Assembly (NCBI GenBank): GCA_022484805.1
Contig: JAKVKP010000001.1
Coordinates: forward strand, 62,001-126,000
From: Streptococcaceae bacterium
GTDB lineage: Bacteria; Bacillota; Bacilli; Lactobacillales; Streptococcaceae
DNA: 64,000 nt
Reading direction: 5' to 3'
A model generated the notes under the pieces. The model was not told the origin of the DNA. It saw only the letters and a program-made list of their open reading frames with translations, and did no database searches. The position numbers and the translations under genes were made by a program. Below are positions 27,207 through 36,777 of this stretch, one piece after another; position 1 is the first letter of the stretch; the number at the start of each line of letters is the position of its first letter.

Positions 27207-28364
27207 ATGACAAATCAAATCAATTTGCCTGATGAGGTGGTTCAAGCATTGGGTATTAATCAGGATAGTGAACTAGAGCTTCAGGTTAACAATCAAAAAT
27301 TAACAATACAGGTCGCTAATAATCGACCAGCCAATCAAACAATCATCCTAAGGTGGTTTTTAATTCCATCCATTTTGGCGACGATTGCTTTTTCAATTTA
27401 TTTTATTATTAATAATATCGAACAAATTAACTTTACTGGTAGCAACTCGATTGCAACAATGGTCATCATATTGGGACTATTCAGCGGTATCTGCACCTTT
27501 GCATTTTTCTTTATTCGTGGTAAAAAACGCAATACACGTTATCTCAAGGATATCTATTGGCGAAACTTTCCGACAATTATCTTTTCATTTGCCATTACCC
27601 TAGGCATTATCCTACTTGGTCTTTTTTGGATTTTAGGAGTTATTTTTGAAAAAGCGAGCTTCGATTTATTTACAGCAACCATCCTCTTTTTCTTATTTGT
27701 AGCTGTCATTAATTATTTAATGATTCTGTTTGCACTCTCAATTTCGCCAACAGTAATAATTACCCTTTTAATCTCAGTAATTGTAGGTGGTGTCGTCATT
27801 TCAATGGCAACCAATAGTCAGCATCTCTGGTGGCAGAAAAATTTTAGCTTTCTAGGCACGGAGCACGCCAACTATGGCTGGCAATTTAACTTAACTCTTG
27901 TCCTTTCGGCGCTCCTATTGTCTGCACTGCTGGACTATTTATTTGTCGCCATTCAATATAAAAAATCGGACTTTTATTGGCGGCTCTGGACATTACGAAT
28001 CTTATTAAATTTGATTGCCATCAGCTTGGGGGCAGTCGGCGTTTTCCCTAATAATGGTGTCGGTAGACTTCATGCCTTACACAACCATGCCGCAATGTCA
28101 CTTGTTTATCTGATTATCATTTTAATCATTGGTATTCGCTGGTTATTGCCGAATGTGACTAAGGAATTTCTTACCTTTTCCTATCTAATTGCCGCAATCA
28201 TTGTCGCTAGCAGAATTCTTTTTAGCACTGTTGGTTATCTGTCACTAACTGCATTTGAGCTAATTTCCTTCTTCCTTGCCTTTAGCTGGATTTTACTCTT
28301 AATTCAGAACTTGAATCGCTTAAGCGTTGACATTGATCCTACCTATTATCTGAAGCTAGAATAA
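27207..28364 (+). CDS. DUF998-type membrane protein with N-terminal AbrB-like segment
   Basis: A 385-residue protein starting at ATG 27207 with AAGGAG upstream. The first 45 residues (INLPDEVVQALGINQDSELE, LTIQV) resemble a SpoVT-AbrB swapped-hairpin domain. The rest has about ten hydrophobic segments; the later half with NNGVGRLHALHNHAAM matches the DUF998 pattern, where conserved His residues lie near a membrane edge. Function is unknown. Proteins of this design are common in lactic acid bacteria. It stands alone, with a strong terminator after it. Confidence 0.7.
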   Translation: MTNQINLPDEVVQALGINQDSELELQVNNQKLTIQVANNRPANQTIILRWFLIPSILATIAFSIYFIINNIEQINFTGSNSIATMVIILGLFSGICTFAFFFIRGKKRNTRYLKDIYWRNFPTIIFSFAITLGIILLGLFWILGVIFEKASFDLFTATILFFLFVAVINYLMILFALSISPTVIITLLISVIVGGVVISMATNSQHLWWQKNFSFLGTEHANYGWQFNLTLVLSALLLSALLDYLFVAIQYKKSDFYWRLWTLRILLNLIAISLGAVGVFPNNGVGRLHALHNHAAMSLVYLIIILIIGIRWLLPNVTKEFLTFSYLIAAIIVASRILFSTVGYLSLTAFELISFFLAFSWILLLIQNLNRLSVDIDPTYYLKLE

Positions 28365-28367
28365 TTT

Positions 28368-28405
28368 AAAGCACCGTAGTCGTTAAAATCGGACTACGGT
28401 GCTTT
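28368..28405. terminator. strong terminator between convergent genes
   Basis: AAAGCACCGTAGTC (28368-28381) and GACTACGGTGCTTT (28392-28405) form a 14-bp perfect stem followed by T residues. It serves the DUF998-type gene and probably also the secreted-protein gene on the other strand. Confidence 0.85.
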
Positions 28406-28425
28406 TTTCGTTATAAAATAGCTAG

Positions 28426-29748
28426 CTATTCAATCGCGTAAATTGTTGTAATATATGGCTGGCTTGCCAAGCGGGTACCTGCGCTTTTGACTTGCTGTTC
28501 CCAAACAACTAGTGTATAGTTACCTGCCTCAAGGCTGTCAGTCGTTAGGCTACTACTGCCAGCTGTACCCTCACCATAAGAAACCAGCTCTTCGTTGGTT
28601 TGCCCTAGGTTTTTAACTAATTTATAAGCCAATTGATTTTGCGCTTCAATCGAAGTTGCCGCAGTCATTGATATTGATGGACTATCGTCTAAAAATAAAA
28701 TTTGATTGCCGTTTGGTCCTAGTGTTGTATTGAAATTTAAACTCGGCGTTACTAATGAGCTGTCGGAGCTAGTATTTTTAAGTAGGGTCAAGCGAAGGTT
28801 GCGGTTACCACTCGTATTGCTCTCGTAATTCCAGTTAGTATTGCCCAGATCGGCTGGTGTGCCTCCTAAGCTACCGTTAATTTCACTTGCCCAGATAATA
28901 TTGGTCTTTTGAAGGTTGGTGACCGGTCGGACACCAAAGTGAGTATACGGTGAGCCCGAAGGCGTACTTGGATTGTAGGTGGTAATGTACTGAGAGTTGG
29001 CAATACCATCATGTCCGTGGAAAATAAAGACACTATATGGATAACTACTGTATTTCCAGTTATCTGCCGTCCGAAACCACCAATGATTACTACCGTTAAT
29101 ATTTAATGCTGAGGAGCCATGACCGCCTGTTTGAGTACTGCCGTTTTTATAGGTTGTCTTGAAATTCATTTGCGCACCTGTAAGCTGTCGCAGATCGGTA
29201 TTTCGATTGACGCCTAGGTTTACCTTAACATTATTTGGATTCCCCTCTTCACGTGCCATGACCTCTGGTAAATAAATTAAATCATTGGTGGTGGTTGAGT
29301 TGGTAAAATTAGAGCCTTGATAGGAAGTACCAACTGATGGTGAATAAATCACCCCCTTATCATTGTAGAGTAGAGCTTTTTCTTCTGTGATGAAGGTACC
29401 ATTGCTTAGCATCGCCAATAGTTGACTTCGAATATTACTCGAGTTGTAGTAGTGTGTACTGTAATTTGAGCTTGAAAGTAGATAATGCGACCAGAGAGTT
29501 AAGCCGACACCGCCATTGTCAAACTTGGCATCCCAAAGAATTGGCGTTTGGACTGCTTCACCATAGGTTTTTGCTCCACCCTCGGCATTGACACCATTTT
29601 GATGCTGTGTACTACCGAGGTAGATACCGTCATTAACCTGTAGACTAACACCTGCATCAATCGCATCATCTAACGTATCCGCCTGAAGCTTTGTCCCAAG
29701 CACAAAGGGAAGAAGGGCAATGGTGCCTAAAAGTAATTTTCTTTTCAT
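28426..29748 (-). CDS. secreted protein with a DUF6273-like domain
   Basis: A 440-residue protein with a clear signal peptide (KRKLLLGTIALLPFVLG, cleavage near LQA-DT, about residue 23). Residues about 65-285 match the DUF6273 layout: PILWDAKF, an IRSQLLAMLSNGTFITEEK helix region, HWWFRTAD, and HFGVRPVTNL. The C-terminal 150 residues are a beta-rich domain without a cell-wall anchor motif, so it is probably released or held non-covalently. The big adhesin upstream ends in a similar domain. Its start codon is preceded by AAAGGAG, which can pair with the 3' arm of the structured leader at 29770-29922. Confidence 0.75.
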   Translation of the reverse strand: MKRKLLLGTIALLPFVLGTKLQADTLDDAIDAGVSLQVNDGIYLGSTQHQNGVNAEGGAKTYGEAVQTPILWDAKFDNGGVGLTLWSHYLLSSSNYSTHYYNSSNIRSQLLAMLSNGTFITEEKALLYNDKGVIYSPSVGTSYQGSNFTNSTTTNDLIYLPEVMAREEGNPNNVKVNLGVNRNTDLRQLTGAQMNFKTTYKNGSTQTGGHGSSALNINGSNHWWFRTADNWKYSSYPYSVFIFHGHDGIANSQYITTYNPSTPSGSPYTHFGVRPVTNLQKTNIIWASEINGSLGGTPADLGNTNWNYESNTSGNRNLRLTLLKNTSSDSSLVTPSLNFNTTLGPNGNQILFLDDSPSISMTAATSIEAQNQLAYKLVKNLGQTNEELVSYGEGTAGSSSLTTDSLEAGNYTLVVWEQQVKSAGTRLASQPYITTIYAIE

Positions 29749-29769
29749 TTTGTACTCCTTTCTAATTTA

Positions 29770-29922
29770 GGAAAGCTCTAAAAATCTGTATGCTACCTGA
29801 CGTGGCTAGTATCTCTCAAGGCTGTTGGTACCCGCACTTCTCGCACTTAACAACCCTACCCCCTACCCTTTCGCCTCCTGAAAATTCGTATCAGGACAAG
29901 GATTCCGTTTTTAGAGCTTTCC
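29770..29922 (-). promoter_or_regulatory. structured 5' leader, candidate translational switch
   Basis: GGAAAGCTCTAAAAA at 29770-29784 and its exact inverse at 29908-29922 close a 153-base element transcribed on the minus strand. Inside are a CCTGA/TCAGG hairpin, a G-rich run (GGGTAGGGGGTAGGG) and an AGGC/GCCT-enclosed arm. The 3' closing strand (CTTTCCTA) can instead pair with TAGAAAG of the ribosome binding site of the following gene (AAAGGAG, 29755-29761), giving two exclusive states. It matches no riboswitch class I know. Confidence 0.6.
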
Positions 29923-29941
29923 TTTGCAAAATAAACTACCG

Positions 29942-29969
29942 ACAATAATCTAAATATTAAAATTATCAA
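29942..29969 (-). promoter_or_regulatory. possible promoter of the secreted-protein gene
   Basis: On the minus strand TTGATA (29969-29964) is 16 bp from TATTGT (29947-29942). A start about 7 bases later would place the whole structured leader in the transcript. Confidence 0.4.
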
Positions 29970-30004
29970 CCCCTTTCCAAGCCAAAGCACCTAAACGGAT
30001 ACTT

Positions 30005-33000
30005 CTAATCTGGTAATAGGAAGGAAATAGCTGGACGCACAGCGATTTTATTTTGCGTGTATCTACTGTATCCTAAATTTGTTTCGGGTGTATTAAGACC
30101 GCTATAATAAAGGACCACCGCATTAGTCATAGCTGAACCACCCGGCGAACGAAGTGAATATAGATTAGTAGTATTAACTGGCAGGTCATTTGCAAAATAC
30201 AGAAGTGCACTACCGTCTGCTTGACCATCTAAGCCCATATGTCCGTTAATATCTCCTATGCTTAAGGCAAATGCCTGTTGACTCCCCATTGAATCAAGCG
30301 TTGTCTTAAAACGCAGATCTTTATAAAACTCGCTCCACAAGGAATTTGGAACTGGATTCAATACATTTAAACTTGCCCATATCGTATAATTAGGACTGTT
30401 AAAAAGTGTGTTGTTTTTAAACTGATTATAGGTCGGATTATTCAATAATACTTTTTGCACATAGGTCTTCGCTGCGGTTGGAAATTGATTTTCATAGTAA
30501 TAATCAATTGCCCCTTTCATGTACGCTGTACTATTACCACCAAGCTCATAACCGTTTTGACCAGCAGCGTTAAAATAATAGCAGACATCTAAACCAGGAT
30601 CTAATACGTCGTCTTTAAAAGCTAACTTAGCTGGCGTTGTTGTGCTGCCACTGCCTGTCGCTTCTTTTTCTGTCAAGACATTATTCTTAAGTAAGAGTGC
30701 TTGTCGGCCGTTAGACGAATCATCATCCATATCTAAGTCCAAAATCCGCCAGTCGATACCATAGATAGAAATCGTCTCACCAACCTCTGGCGTATCGTCT
30801 ACTATAATGTTAGGATCTTCGTACCCTTCTTCTGGAGCCTCATCTGCTGTCCATTTAGCATAGAGTGTGTGATTGCCTGCTGGCAGAGTGGCTGTTGCAC
30901 CTGCCGCATAGGTCGTACCATTACCGTCAGCCTGCGTATTCCAACCAGCAAAGGTATAGTCAGATTTCGCTAGATTGCCAGAGTTGGTCGCTAAGGTGTT
31001 CTCCGTGCTACCGATAAAGTGTTGAACTGCTGGTACCTCACCTGTATCTGCCGTATTGGCATTGTAAGTGATATTTGCCCAGTAGTCAGTATCAGCATAG
31101 TTCACATTCCATTGAGCTGTTAATGTAACTGTGCCACTGCTCGCCAGATTAGTCACACTTTGACCATCTGTATAGGTGTTGCTATTACTATCCTTCCAAC
31201 CAACAAAGCTATAACCATTTTTAGCAAAGCCATTAGTGGTTAAATTCTTAGCTTCATCGTAATAATGTGTCGAGCTCGCTGTTGTACCGTTATCACCAGT
31301 TCCTTTGTTGTAAATCACTGTATATTGATTTGCCGTGTAGTAAAGCTTCAAGACAAGTGAGCCATTACCAACGACTATACCACTAGCAACTGTACCAGAA
31401 TAATCACTATCATACGTATAGCCAGTATAAGTATTTTTTAATGCATTTACTGTTGTACCTGTTTGCGCCGTCGCAGTTTCAGTATCAGCCTTATTTTCAG
31501 TACCTATACTGCTAACCTTATAATGCTCAATCGTATAGATAGTATCAATGTTTGGAGTCCACTGCGCAGTTAGAGTCACACTTGGCTGGTCGACATTACC
31601 AACTAAGGTATTGTACGCCGTCGCAGTGCTGTATGTTGCGCCATCTACTGGCGTATCGCCAAGCTTGGTTACCTTCCAGCCAGTAAAGTCATAGCCTGAC
31701 TGAGTGGTTGTCGGCATAGCGATTGAGTCTGTCCATTTTTGATTAGTTAGATTAGAAACTGTGCTACCACCATTTTCATCAAAGGTAACTGTATAGTTCG
31801 CCTTTTCTGTCCATTTGGCATATAAGATTAAGCTTGTAGTCACTTCATCTGTATCGAAGTTCCATAAATTAGTTAAAGCAGCTTCCTTGTACCAGTCATT
31901 GAAGGTATAGCCAGCCTTGATTGGATTTTCTGGCGCTATGATTTTACTACCAAAAGTCACATTAGTAATTGAAGCAACCGAGCTACCACCATTACTATTA
32001 AAATCGACCGTTAGAACATCTGGAGAAGTGGGCTCCCACTGTGCAGTCAGAGTCACACTTGCATAGTCGACATTACCGACTAAGTTATAGTACGCCGTCG
32101 CAGTGCTGTAAGTTGTACCATCTATTGGCGTATCGCCAAGCTTGGTTACCTTCCAGCCAGTAAAGTCATAACCAGCTTGAGTAGTTGTTGGCATCTCAAT
32201 TGAGTCTGTCCATTTTTGATTAGTTAAATCAGAAACTGTGCTACCACCATTTTCATCAAAGGTAACTGCGTAGCTATCCTTTTCTGTCCATTTAGCATAG
32301 GCTGTTTTTGCTGTCGTAATACCGTTAAAATCAAAACCGACATTGCTGCCTTGAGCCGTTACCCATTTATCAAAGGCATAGCCCGCTTTACTTGGGACTC
32401 CTGTTGGTTCGGCCGCATTTTGACCCTTGAAGATTATCTGAGCACTTGGTACAGGTGTTCCACCATCAGTTTCAAACGTTACTGTGTAAAAATCAAGTGA
32501 TTTTTCAAGCCCTGTCGCATTAATCGTTATTTCTGCTAGCGAAGTAGTACCGTCAAATATTTGATAAACTCCAGTTCGAACGTGATTAAAAGTAACCTTT
32601 TCTCCATCTAATGTTATGTCCTGTTCATCATTTACCTGTGCAAAATTGAATAGGCTTGCGCTTCTAAGGACACTAACAATTGATTTAAGCTCAAACTGCT
32701 TACCATGTGCCGACCAAGGAGAGTCATCTTTTTTAACGATTAAAGTATAGGCAGTGATGAAATCCGTATCATCTGTAGGATTAGTTCCATCTTCAATTTC
32801 TTGACCATCGTCAACGCCATCACCATCAGTGTCCTCATTGTTTGGTTCAGTATCATGCTCATATTCATCCTTATTACTGAGGCCATCTTCGTCATTGTCG
32901 ACATTACTATCAGTCGGATCCGTTGGGTCTAAGCCGTTCTCCACTTCCCAACCATCTGGCATGCCGTCGCCATCTGTATCCTTATCATTTGGATCAGTAT

Positions 33001-35500
33001 CATTGTCATATTCTTCTTTATTACTAAGCCCATCACCATCTTTGTCTTTATTCGCATCCGATGAATCATTTGGGTCTAAGCTATTCTCGACTTCCCAACC
33101 ATCTGGCATGCCGTCATCATCCGTATCCTTATCATTTGGATTGGTACCTTTTTCAATTTCCTCACCATCAGTCAAGCTGTCACCATCGGTATCAGCTTTA
33201 TTCGGGTCGGTCACATAGCCATCTTCACCTGCGGTGACCTCCTCACCATCGTCAATACCATCGCCATCGGTGTCAGCTTTGGTCGGGTCGGTTGGCTTAC
33301 TGTCGTATTCATTTTTAATACCGTCAATTTCTTCCTTATCTGTTAAACCGTCATTATCTGTATCCTTTTTATTTGGATTGGTACCATATTCAAATTCTTC
33401 CTGATTACTAAGTCCGTCACCATCCTTGTCTTTAGCTGCATCCGATGAATCATTTGGGTCTAAGCCGTTCTCGACTTCCCAACCATCAGGCATCCCGTCA
33501 CCGTCAGTATCCTTATCATTTGGATTGGTATCATTTTCATATTCTTCTTTATTCGTTAAGCCATCATCATCCAAATCTTCTTCTGCATCCGATGAATCTG
33601 TTGGGTCTAAGCCATTCTCGACTTCCCAGCCATCAGGCATACCATCACCGTCAGTATCTGCTTGATTTGGATCCGTTGCTTGCCCCTTATTTTTTGAACC
33701 GGATACTTCTTCCTTATCCGTTAAGCCATCACCATCAGTATCCACTTCATTCGGATTGGTTGGCTCATTGCCATAAGCAATATTTTTTGAACCTGAAACC
33801 TCCTCACCATCATTCAGACCATCGCCGTCGGTATCAGCTTTGGTTGGGTCTGTTGGCTTACTGTCGTACTCATTTTTACTACCGACAACCTCTTCCTTAT
33901 CCGTTAAACCGTCACCATCCGTATCTGGCTTAGTCGGATTCGTTCCTAGCTCGGCTTCTTCGTCATCTGTCAAGCCATCATGATCTGTATCCACATCCGT
34001 TTCATCTGTTGGATCCGTCTTATCTTTAATTTCTTGACTATCATCAACTCCGTCACCATCTGTATCAGCCGTATTTGGGTCGGTCACATAGCCATCTTTA
34101 CCTGCGGTGACCTCCTCACCATCGTCAATGCCATCGCCATCGGTGTCAGCTTTGGTTGGGTCGGTTGGCTTACTGTCGTACTCATTTTTACTACCGTCAA
34201 TTTCTTCCTTATCCGTTAACCCGTCGCCGTCAGTATCGGCATGATTTGGGTCAGTCACATAGCCATCTTCACCTGCAGTGACCTCCTCACCGTCTTTAAT
34301 CCCATCGCCATCCGTATCTGATTTGGTTGGATTCGTGGGTTTACTATCATATTCATTTTTACTACCGTCAATTTCTTCCTTATCTGTTAAACCGTCATTA
34401 TCTGTATCCTTTTTATTTGGATTGGTGCCATGTTCAAATTCTTCCTGATTACTAAGTCCGTCACCATCCTTGTCTTTAGCTGCATCCGATGGATCCGTTG
34501 GGTCTAAGCCGTTCTCGACTTCCCAACCATCCGGCATACCGTCACCATCTGTATCAGCCGTATTCGGGTCGGTCACATAGCCATCTTCACCTGCGGTGAC
34601 CTCCTCACCATCGTCAATACCATCGCCATCTGTATCAGCTTTGGTTGGGTCGGTTGGCTTACTGTCGTACTCATTTTTACTACCGTCAATTTCTTCCTTA
34701 TCTGTTAACCCATCATCATCCGTGTCCTTTTTATTTGGATCTGTACCATATTCAAATTCTTCCTGATTACTTAAACCATCGCTGTCATTATCCTTGTCTG
34801 CATCCGATGGGTCATCTGGGTCTAAGCCATGTTCTTTTTCCCAGCTATCTGGCAGCCCGTCGCCATCAGAATCTAACCCAGCCTCATTCTTGTCAAAATC
34901 ACCTGTCACTGTTGTCTTAAACGCTAATTGCTCGCCAACAACTGATACTTGATGATTGTGAACTGCTTGATGTGTATAGCTTGCAGCACTAACAATGGTT
35001 GCCCCTGTTAAAGCAAGTAGTGCAATTAATAAGCCAAGCATTTTACGCTTACGCAAAATAAAGCCTGCAATCACTAATAAAATGACACCTAAAACTAAAG
35101 CGCCTTTGATTATTCTTTCACCTGTCGTTGGTAAGCTTTTCCCTGAGCCAGTTGTTGGTAAAAAGCTAGTTTTCCCATCTGAAAGGTTAATCGTAAAGCT
35201 TTTACTTTTACCTGCCTCTAAGGTGCCAATATACTCAGTTAATGTCGCTTGATTAAGCTTTTTAGCAAGCACCTCTGGTAGCGCAACCGTTGTCGTAACA
35301 TTACTGCTGGTCTGCTCGGAAATATTTTTAACAGTTACCTCAACTTTTTCCGCGCCTTTTTGACTGTCAGCAGCTTCAAGCATATTAACCGAAAAATGTG
35401 TATCTGCACTTACACCTAAGGGCAGTATGCCCAGTAAAAAAACCATTAAGAGCCCTAATATAAAGCGCTGCTTCGTTTTGATTTCTCCCATTTTACTCAT
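30005..35500 (-). CDS. giant surface adhesin with N-terminal LPTTG signal and TSP3 repeats
   Basis: An 1831-residue protein, start ATG 35500 after GGGGAAAAG. Order of parts: signal peptide (1-32), a small beta domain (35-110), two sortase-type motifs LPTTG (114-118, 123-127), a membrane segment (132-149), RKRK, and a second hydrophobic segment ending VSAAS that looks like another signal peptide (154-173). Then about 700 residues of calcium-binding thrombospondin type 3 repeats ([12 protein letters not shown] and variants), InlB/Listeria-type and MucBP-like beta repeats (about 980-1560), and a DUF6273-like C-terminus with SLRSPGG and IAVRPAISF. There is no C-terminal anchor. It is probably an adhesin; the N-terminal position of the sorting signal is unusual. 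Confidence 0.85.
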   Translation of the reverse strand: MSKMGEIKTKQRFILGLLMVFLLGILPLGVSADTHFSVNMLEAADSQKGAEKVEVTVKNISEQTSSNVTTTVALPEVLAKKLNQATLTEYIGTLEAGKSKSFTINLSDGKTSFLPTTGSGKSLPTTGERIIKGALVLGVILLVIAGFILRKRKMLGLLIALLALTGATIVSAASYTHQAVHNHQVSVVGEQLAFKTTVTGDFDKNEAGLDSDGDGLPDSWEKEHGLDPDDPSDADKDNDSDGLSNQEEFEYGTDPNKKDTDDDGLTDKEEIDGSKNEYDSKPTDPTKADTDGDGIDDGEEVTAGEDGYVTDPNTADTDGDGMPDGWEVENGLDPTDPSDAAKDKDGDGLSNQEEFEHGTNPNKKDTDNDGLTDKEEIDGSKNEYDSKPTNPTKSDTDGDGIKDGEEVTAGEDGYVTDPNHADTDGDGLTDKEEIDGSKNEYDSKPTDPTKADTDGDGIDDGEEVTAGKDGYVTDPNTADTDGDGVDDSQEIKDKTDPTDETDVDTDHDGLTDDEEAELGTNPTKPDTDGDGLTDKEEVVGSKNEYDSKPTDPTKADTDGDGLNDGEEVSGSKNIAYGNEPTNPNEVDTDGDGLTDKEEVSGSKNKGQATDPNQADTDGDGMPDGWEVENGLDPTDSSDAEEDLDDDGLTNKEEYENDTNPNDKDTDGDGMPDGWEVENGLDPNDSSDAAKDKDGDGLSNQEEFEYGTNPNKKDTDNDGLTDKEEIDGIKNEYDSKPTDPTKADTDGDGIDDGEEVTAGEDGYVTDPNKADTDGDSLTDGEEIEKGTNPNDKDTDDDGMPDGWEVENSLDPNDSSDANKDKDGDGLSNKEEYDNDTDPNDKDTDGDGMPDGWEVENGLDPTDPTDSNVDNDEDGLSNKDEYEHDTEPNNEDTDGDGVDDGQEIEDGTNPTDDTDFITAYTLIVKKDDSPWSAHGKQFELKSIVSVLRSASLFNFAQVNDEQDITLDGEKVTFNHVRTGVYQIFDGTTSLAEITINATGLEKSLDFYTVTFETDGGTPVPSAQIIFKGQNAAEPTGVPSKAGYAFDKWVTAQGSNVGFDFNGITTAKTAYAKWTEKDSYAVTFDENGGSTVSDLTNQKWTDSIEMPTTTQAGYDFTGWKVTKLGDTPIDGTTYSTATAYYNLVGNVDYASVTLTAQWEPTSPDVLTVDFNSNGGSSVASITNVTFGSKIIAPENPIKAGYTFNDWYKEAALTNLWNFDTDEVTTSLILYAKWTEKANYTVTFDENGGSTVSNLTNQKWTDSIAMPTTTQSGYDFTGWKVTKLGDTPVDGATYSTATAYNTLVGNVDQPSVTLTAQWTPNIDTIYTIEHYKVSSIGTENKADTETATAQTGTTVNALKNTYTGYTYDSDYSGTVASGIVVGNGSLVLKLYYTANQYTVIYNKGTGDNGTTASSTHYYDEAKNLTTNGFAKNGYSFVGWKDSNSNTYTDGQSVTNLASSGTVTLTAQWNVNYADTDYWANITYNANTADTGEVPAVQHFIGSTENTLATNSGNLAKSDYTFAGWNTQADGNGTTYAAGATATLPAGNHTLYAKWTADEAPEEGYEDPNIIVDDTPEVGETISIYGIDWRILDLDMDDDSSNGRQALLLKNNVLTEKEATGSGSTTTPAKLAFKDDVLDPGLDVCYYFNAAGQNGYELGGNSTAYMKGAIDYYYENQFPTAAKTYVQKVLLNNPTYNQFKNNTLFNSPNYTIWASLNVLNPVPNSLWSEFYKDLRFKTTLDSMGSQQAFALSIGDINGHMGLDGQADGSALLYFANDLPVNTTNLYSLRSPGGSAMTNAVVLYYSGLNTPETNLGYSRYTQNKIAVRPAISFLLPD
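32790..34880 (-). repeat. long imperfect DNA repeats encoding the TSP3 array
   Basis: Blocks of 100-200 bp recur nearly unchanged: for example, the stretch encoding DGYVTDPN through [10 protein letters not shown] occurs around 33190-33320, 34070-34200, 34240-34360 and 34560-34690, with more than 90 percent identity between the best copies over about 120 bp. A second block encoding [15 protein letters not shown] recurs at about 32930, 33090, 33480, 33610 and 34510. Confidence 0.8.
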
Positions 35501-35615
35501 CTCTTTTCCCCTATTATTATTTTATAAAACACGCAAAAAATCCGACCATTTTAAGATGCTCTTAAAACGCTCCGTTCATATAAATTATTTAATTCATGTA
35601 TCATCATAATAACTA

Positions 35616-35673
35616 TGTCGTGTCGTGTCGTGTCGTGTCGTGTCGTGTCGTGTCGTGTCGTGTCGTGTCGTGT
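35616..35673. repeat. pentanucleotide repeat (TGTCG), 11 units
   Basis: Eleven perfect copies of TGTCG plus a partial TGT. On the minus strand this is CGACA repeated, beginning 2 bases after the -10 box of the probable adhesin promoter and 116 bases upstream of the adhesin start codon. The unit length is not a multiple of three. Confidence 0.95.
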
Positions 35674-35674
35674 A

Positions 35675-35703
35675 ATAATAAACATCCCCCTACCTCCTGT
35701 CAA
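35675..35703 (-). promoter_or_regulatory. promoter of the adhesin gene
   Basis: TTGACA (35703-35698), a 17-bp spacer, and TATTAT (35680-35675) on the minus strand form a near-consensus promoter. Transcription would start inside the pentanucleotide repeat. The spacer also contains AGGAGG followed by ATG (35685), which reads as a possible start of a small frame. Confidence 0.65.
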
Positions 35704-35803
35704 GTGATTTATGATATTTTTCAAATTATTATATAACTTTATTTTAATTTAAAGCTCATTTAATTGCAAGGATTCTTAAATACTAGGGCAGGTAATACAG
35801 ATA

Positions 35804-35937
35804 TCCCAACCTTTCTCGGAAAGATTGGGATATCTGCAGCATTTCTATGATATTTTTGCAAATTAACCGTTCTTTCCGAGAAAGATTGGGATATCTGAAG
35901 CATTTCTATGATATTTTTACAAATTCACCATTCTTTC
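35804..35937. repeat. second locus of 61-bp-period repeats, with hairpin
   Basis: Copies begin at 35811 and 35872 (61 bp apart) and share CTTTC-CGG/GAG-AAAGATTGGGATATCTG and GCATTTCTATGATATTTTT. The first copy is preceded by GATATCCCAA, giving a hairpin GATATCCCAA-N-CTTTC-TCG-GAAAG-N-TTGGGATATC. The period and the core CTTTCT-N-GGAAA-N-AT-N-GGG match the locus at 20778-20885. Confidence 0.7.
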
Positions 35938-36007
35938 TATGAACCAAGCAAATATTAACAGGAAAGCTCATTAAATCAAATCTGATAATTTACTTCTAAC
36001 AAAAAGC

Positions 36008-36042
36008 CCTGAATTATTCTCAAAAATTGAAAATAATTCAGG
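36008..36042 (-). terminator. terminator of the aminotransferase-ABC operon
   Basis: CCTGAATTATT (36008-36018) and AATAATTCAGG (36032-36042) pair perfectly; on the minus strand the stem is followed by GCTTTTTG. Confidence 0.75.
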
Positions 36043-36072
36043 ACACCAAACAATATTAATAAAACGACCTAT

Positions 36073-36765
36073 TTATTTTGTTGCTAGTCGACGTTCTAGC
36101 AATTTCATTAATTGTGATAGTGGGATACTTAATAATAAATAAACCAATGCTAATAAGGTGTATGATTCAATCGTACTAAATGTTTGCGAGGCATAGGTTT
36201 GAGTTCGTAGCAGTAATTCATTAACGGAAATAATTGCAAGTAATGAGGTATCTTTAATCATCATAACCAAGTAATTACCGAAGACGGGCACAGAATTTCT
36301 AAATGCTTGTGGGATAACAATTTTAAATAATACTTCTACACCTGTAAATCCTAAAGCGAGTCCTGCCTCTTCCTGACCCTTGTCAATAGAAATAATTGCT
36401 GAGCGAAAGACTTCAGACATATAAGTACCATAATTAATTGTCAATCCTGCAATCCCGGCTTCAATTGCTGTAAATTGAACATCTGTCGTCATCCCAAACA
36501 AACTAAAGAAGATATTTAATAAAATTGGCACAACATAATAAATATAAAATAACTGTACCAAGAGTGGGGTACCACGAATAATTTCAACAAAAATTGCTAA
36601 AATTGCCTTTAAAACTCTAAATCGGCTGATACGGCCAATTGCAATGAGTAAACCAAATGCCATTGCTAATAAAAAACTAAAAAAAGTAACTTGGCAAACT
36701 ACCGCAATCCCTTGTAGTAAAGACGGTCCTAGCTGTTCGAATACAAGACTCCATTTTAAATCCAT
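36073..36765 (-). CDS. amino-acid ABC transporter permease (HisM/GlnP type)
   Basis: A 230-residue membrane protein with about five hydrophobic segments, of the polar amino-acid permease family. The EAA loop is visible as EEAGLALGFTGVEVLFKIVIPQAFRN, with FRSAIISIDKGQ before it; the N-terminal LLQGIAVVCQVTFFSFLLAM is typical. It lies 12 bases downstream of the ATPase gene in one operon. No substrate-binding protein gene is next to it, and the permease has no fused binding domain. Confidence 0.9.
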   Translation of the reverse strand: MDLKWSLVFEQLGPSLLQGIAVVCQVTFFSFLLAMAFGLLIAIGRISRFRVLKAILAIFVEIIRGTPLLVQLFYIYYVVPILLNIFFSLFGMTTDVQFTAIEAGIAGLTINYGTYMSEVFRSAIISIDKGQEEAGLALGFTGVEVLFKIVIPQAFRNSVPVFGNYLVMMIKDTSLLAIISVNELLLRTQTYASQTFSTIESYTLLALVYLLLSIPLSQLMKLLERRLATK

Positions 36766-36777
36766 CCTTGTCCCCCC

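Noticed and set aside
29770-29922. Leader considered as a c-di-GMP riboswitch because it precedes a surface protein
   Set aside because: The hallmark sequences of class I and II (for example GGCAAACC and GACGCAAAGC) are absent.
32829-34920. Several open frames on the plus strand opposite the TSP3 repeats
   Set aside because: They are low-complexity mirror frames caused by the repetitive Asp-rich coding of the minus strand, without ribosome sites.
35616-35937. Repeats near the adhesin gene considered as a CRISPR array
   Set aside because: The pentanucleotide is a simple repeat, and the 61-bp units are conserved over the whole unit with no unique spacers; no cas genes are present.
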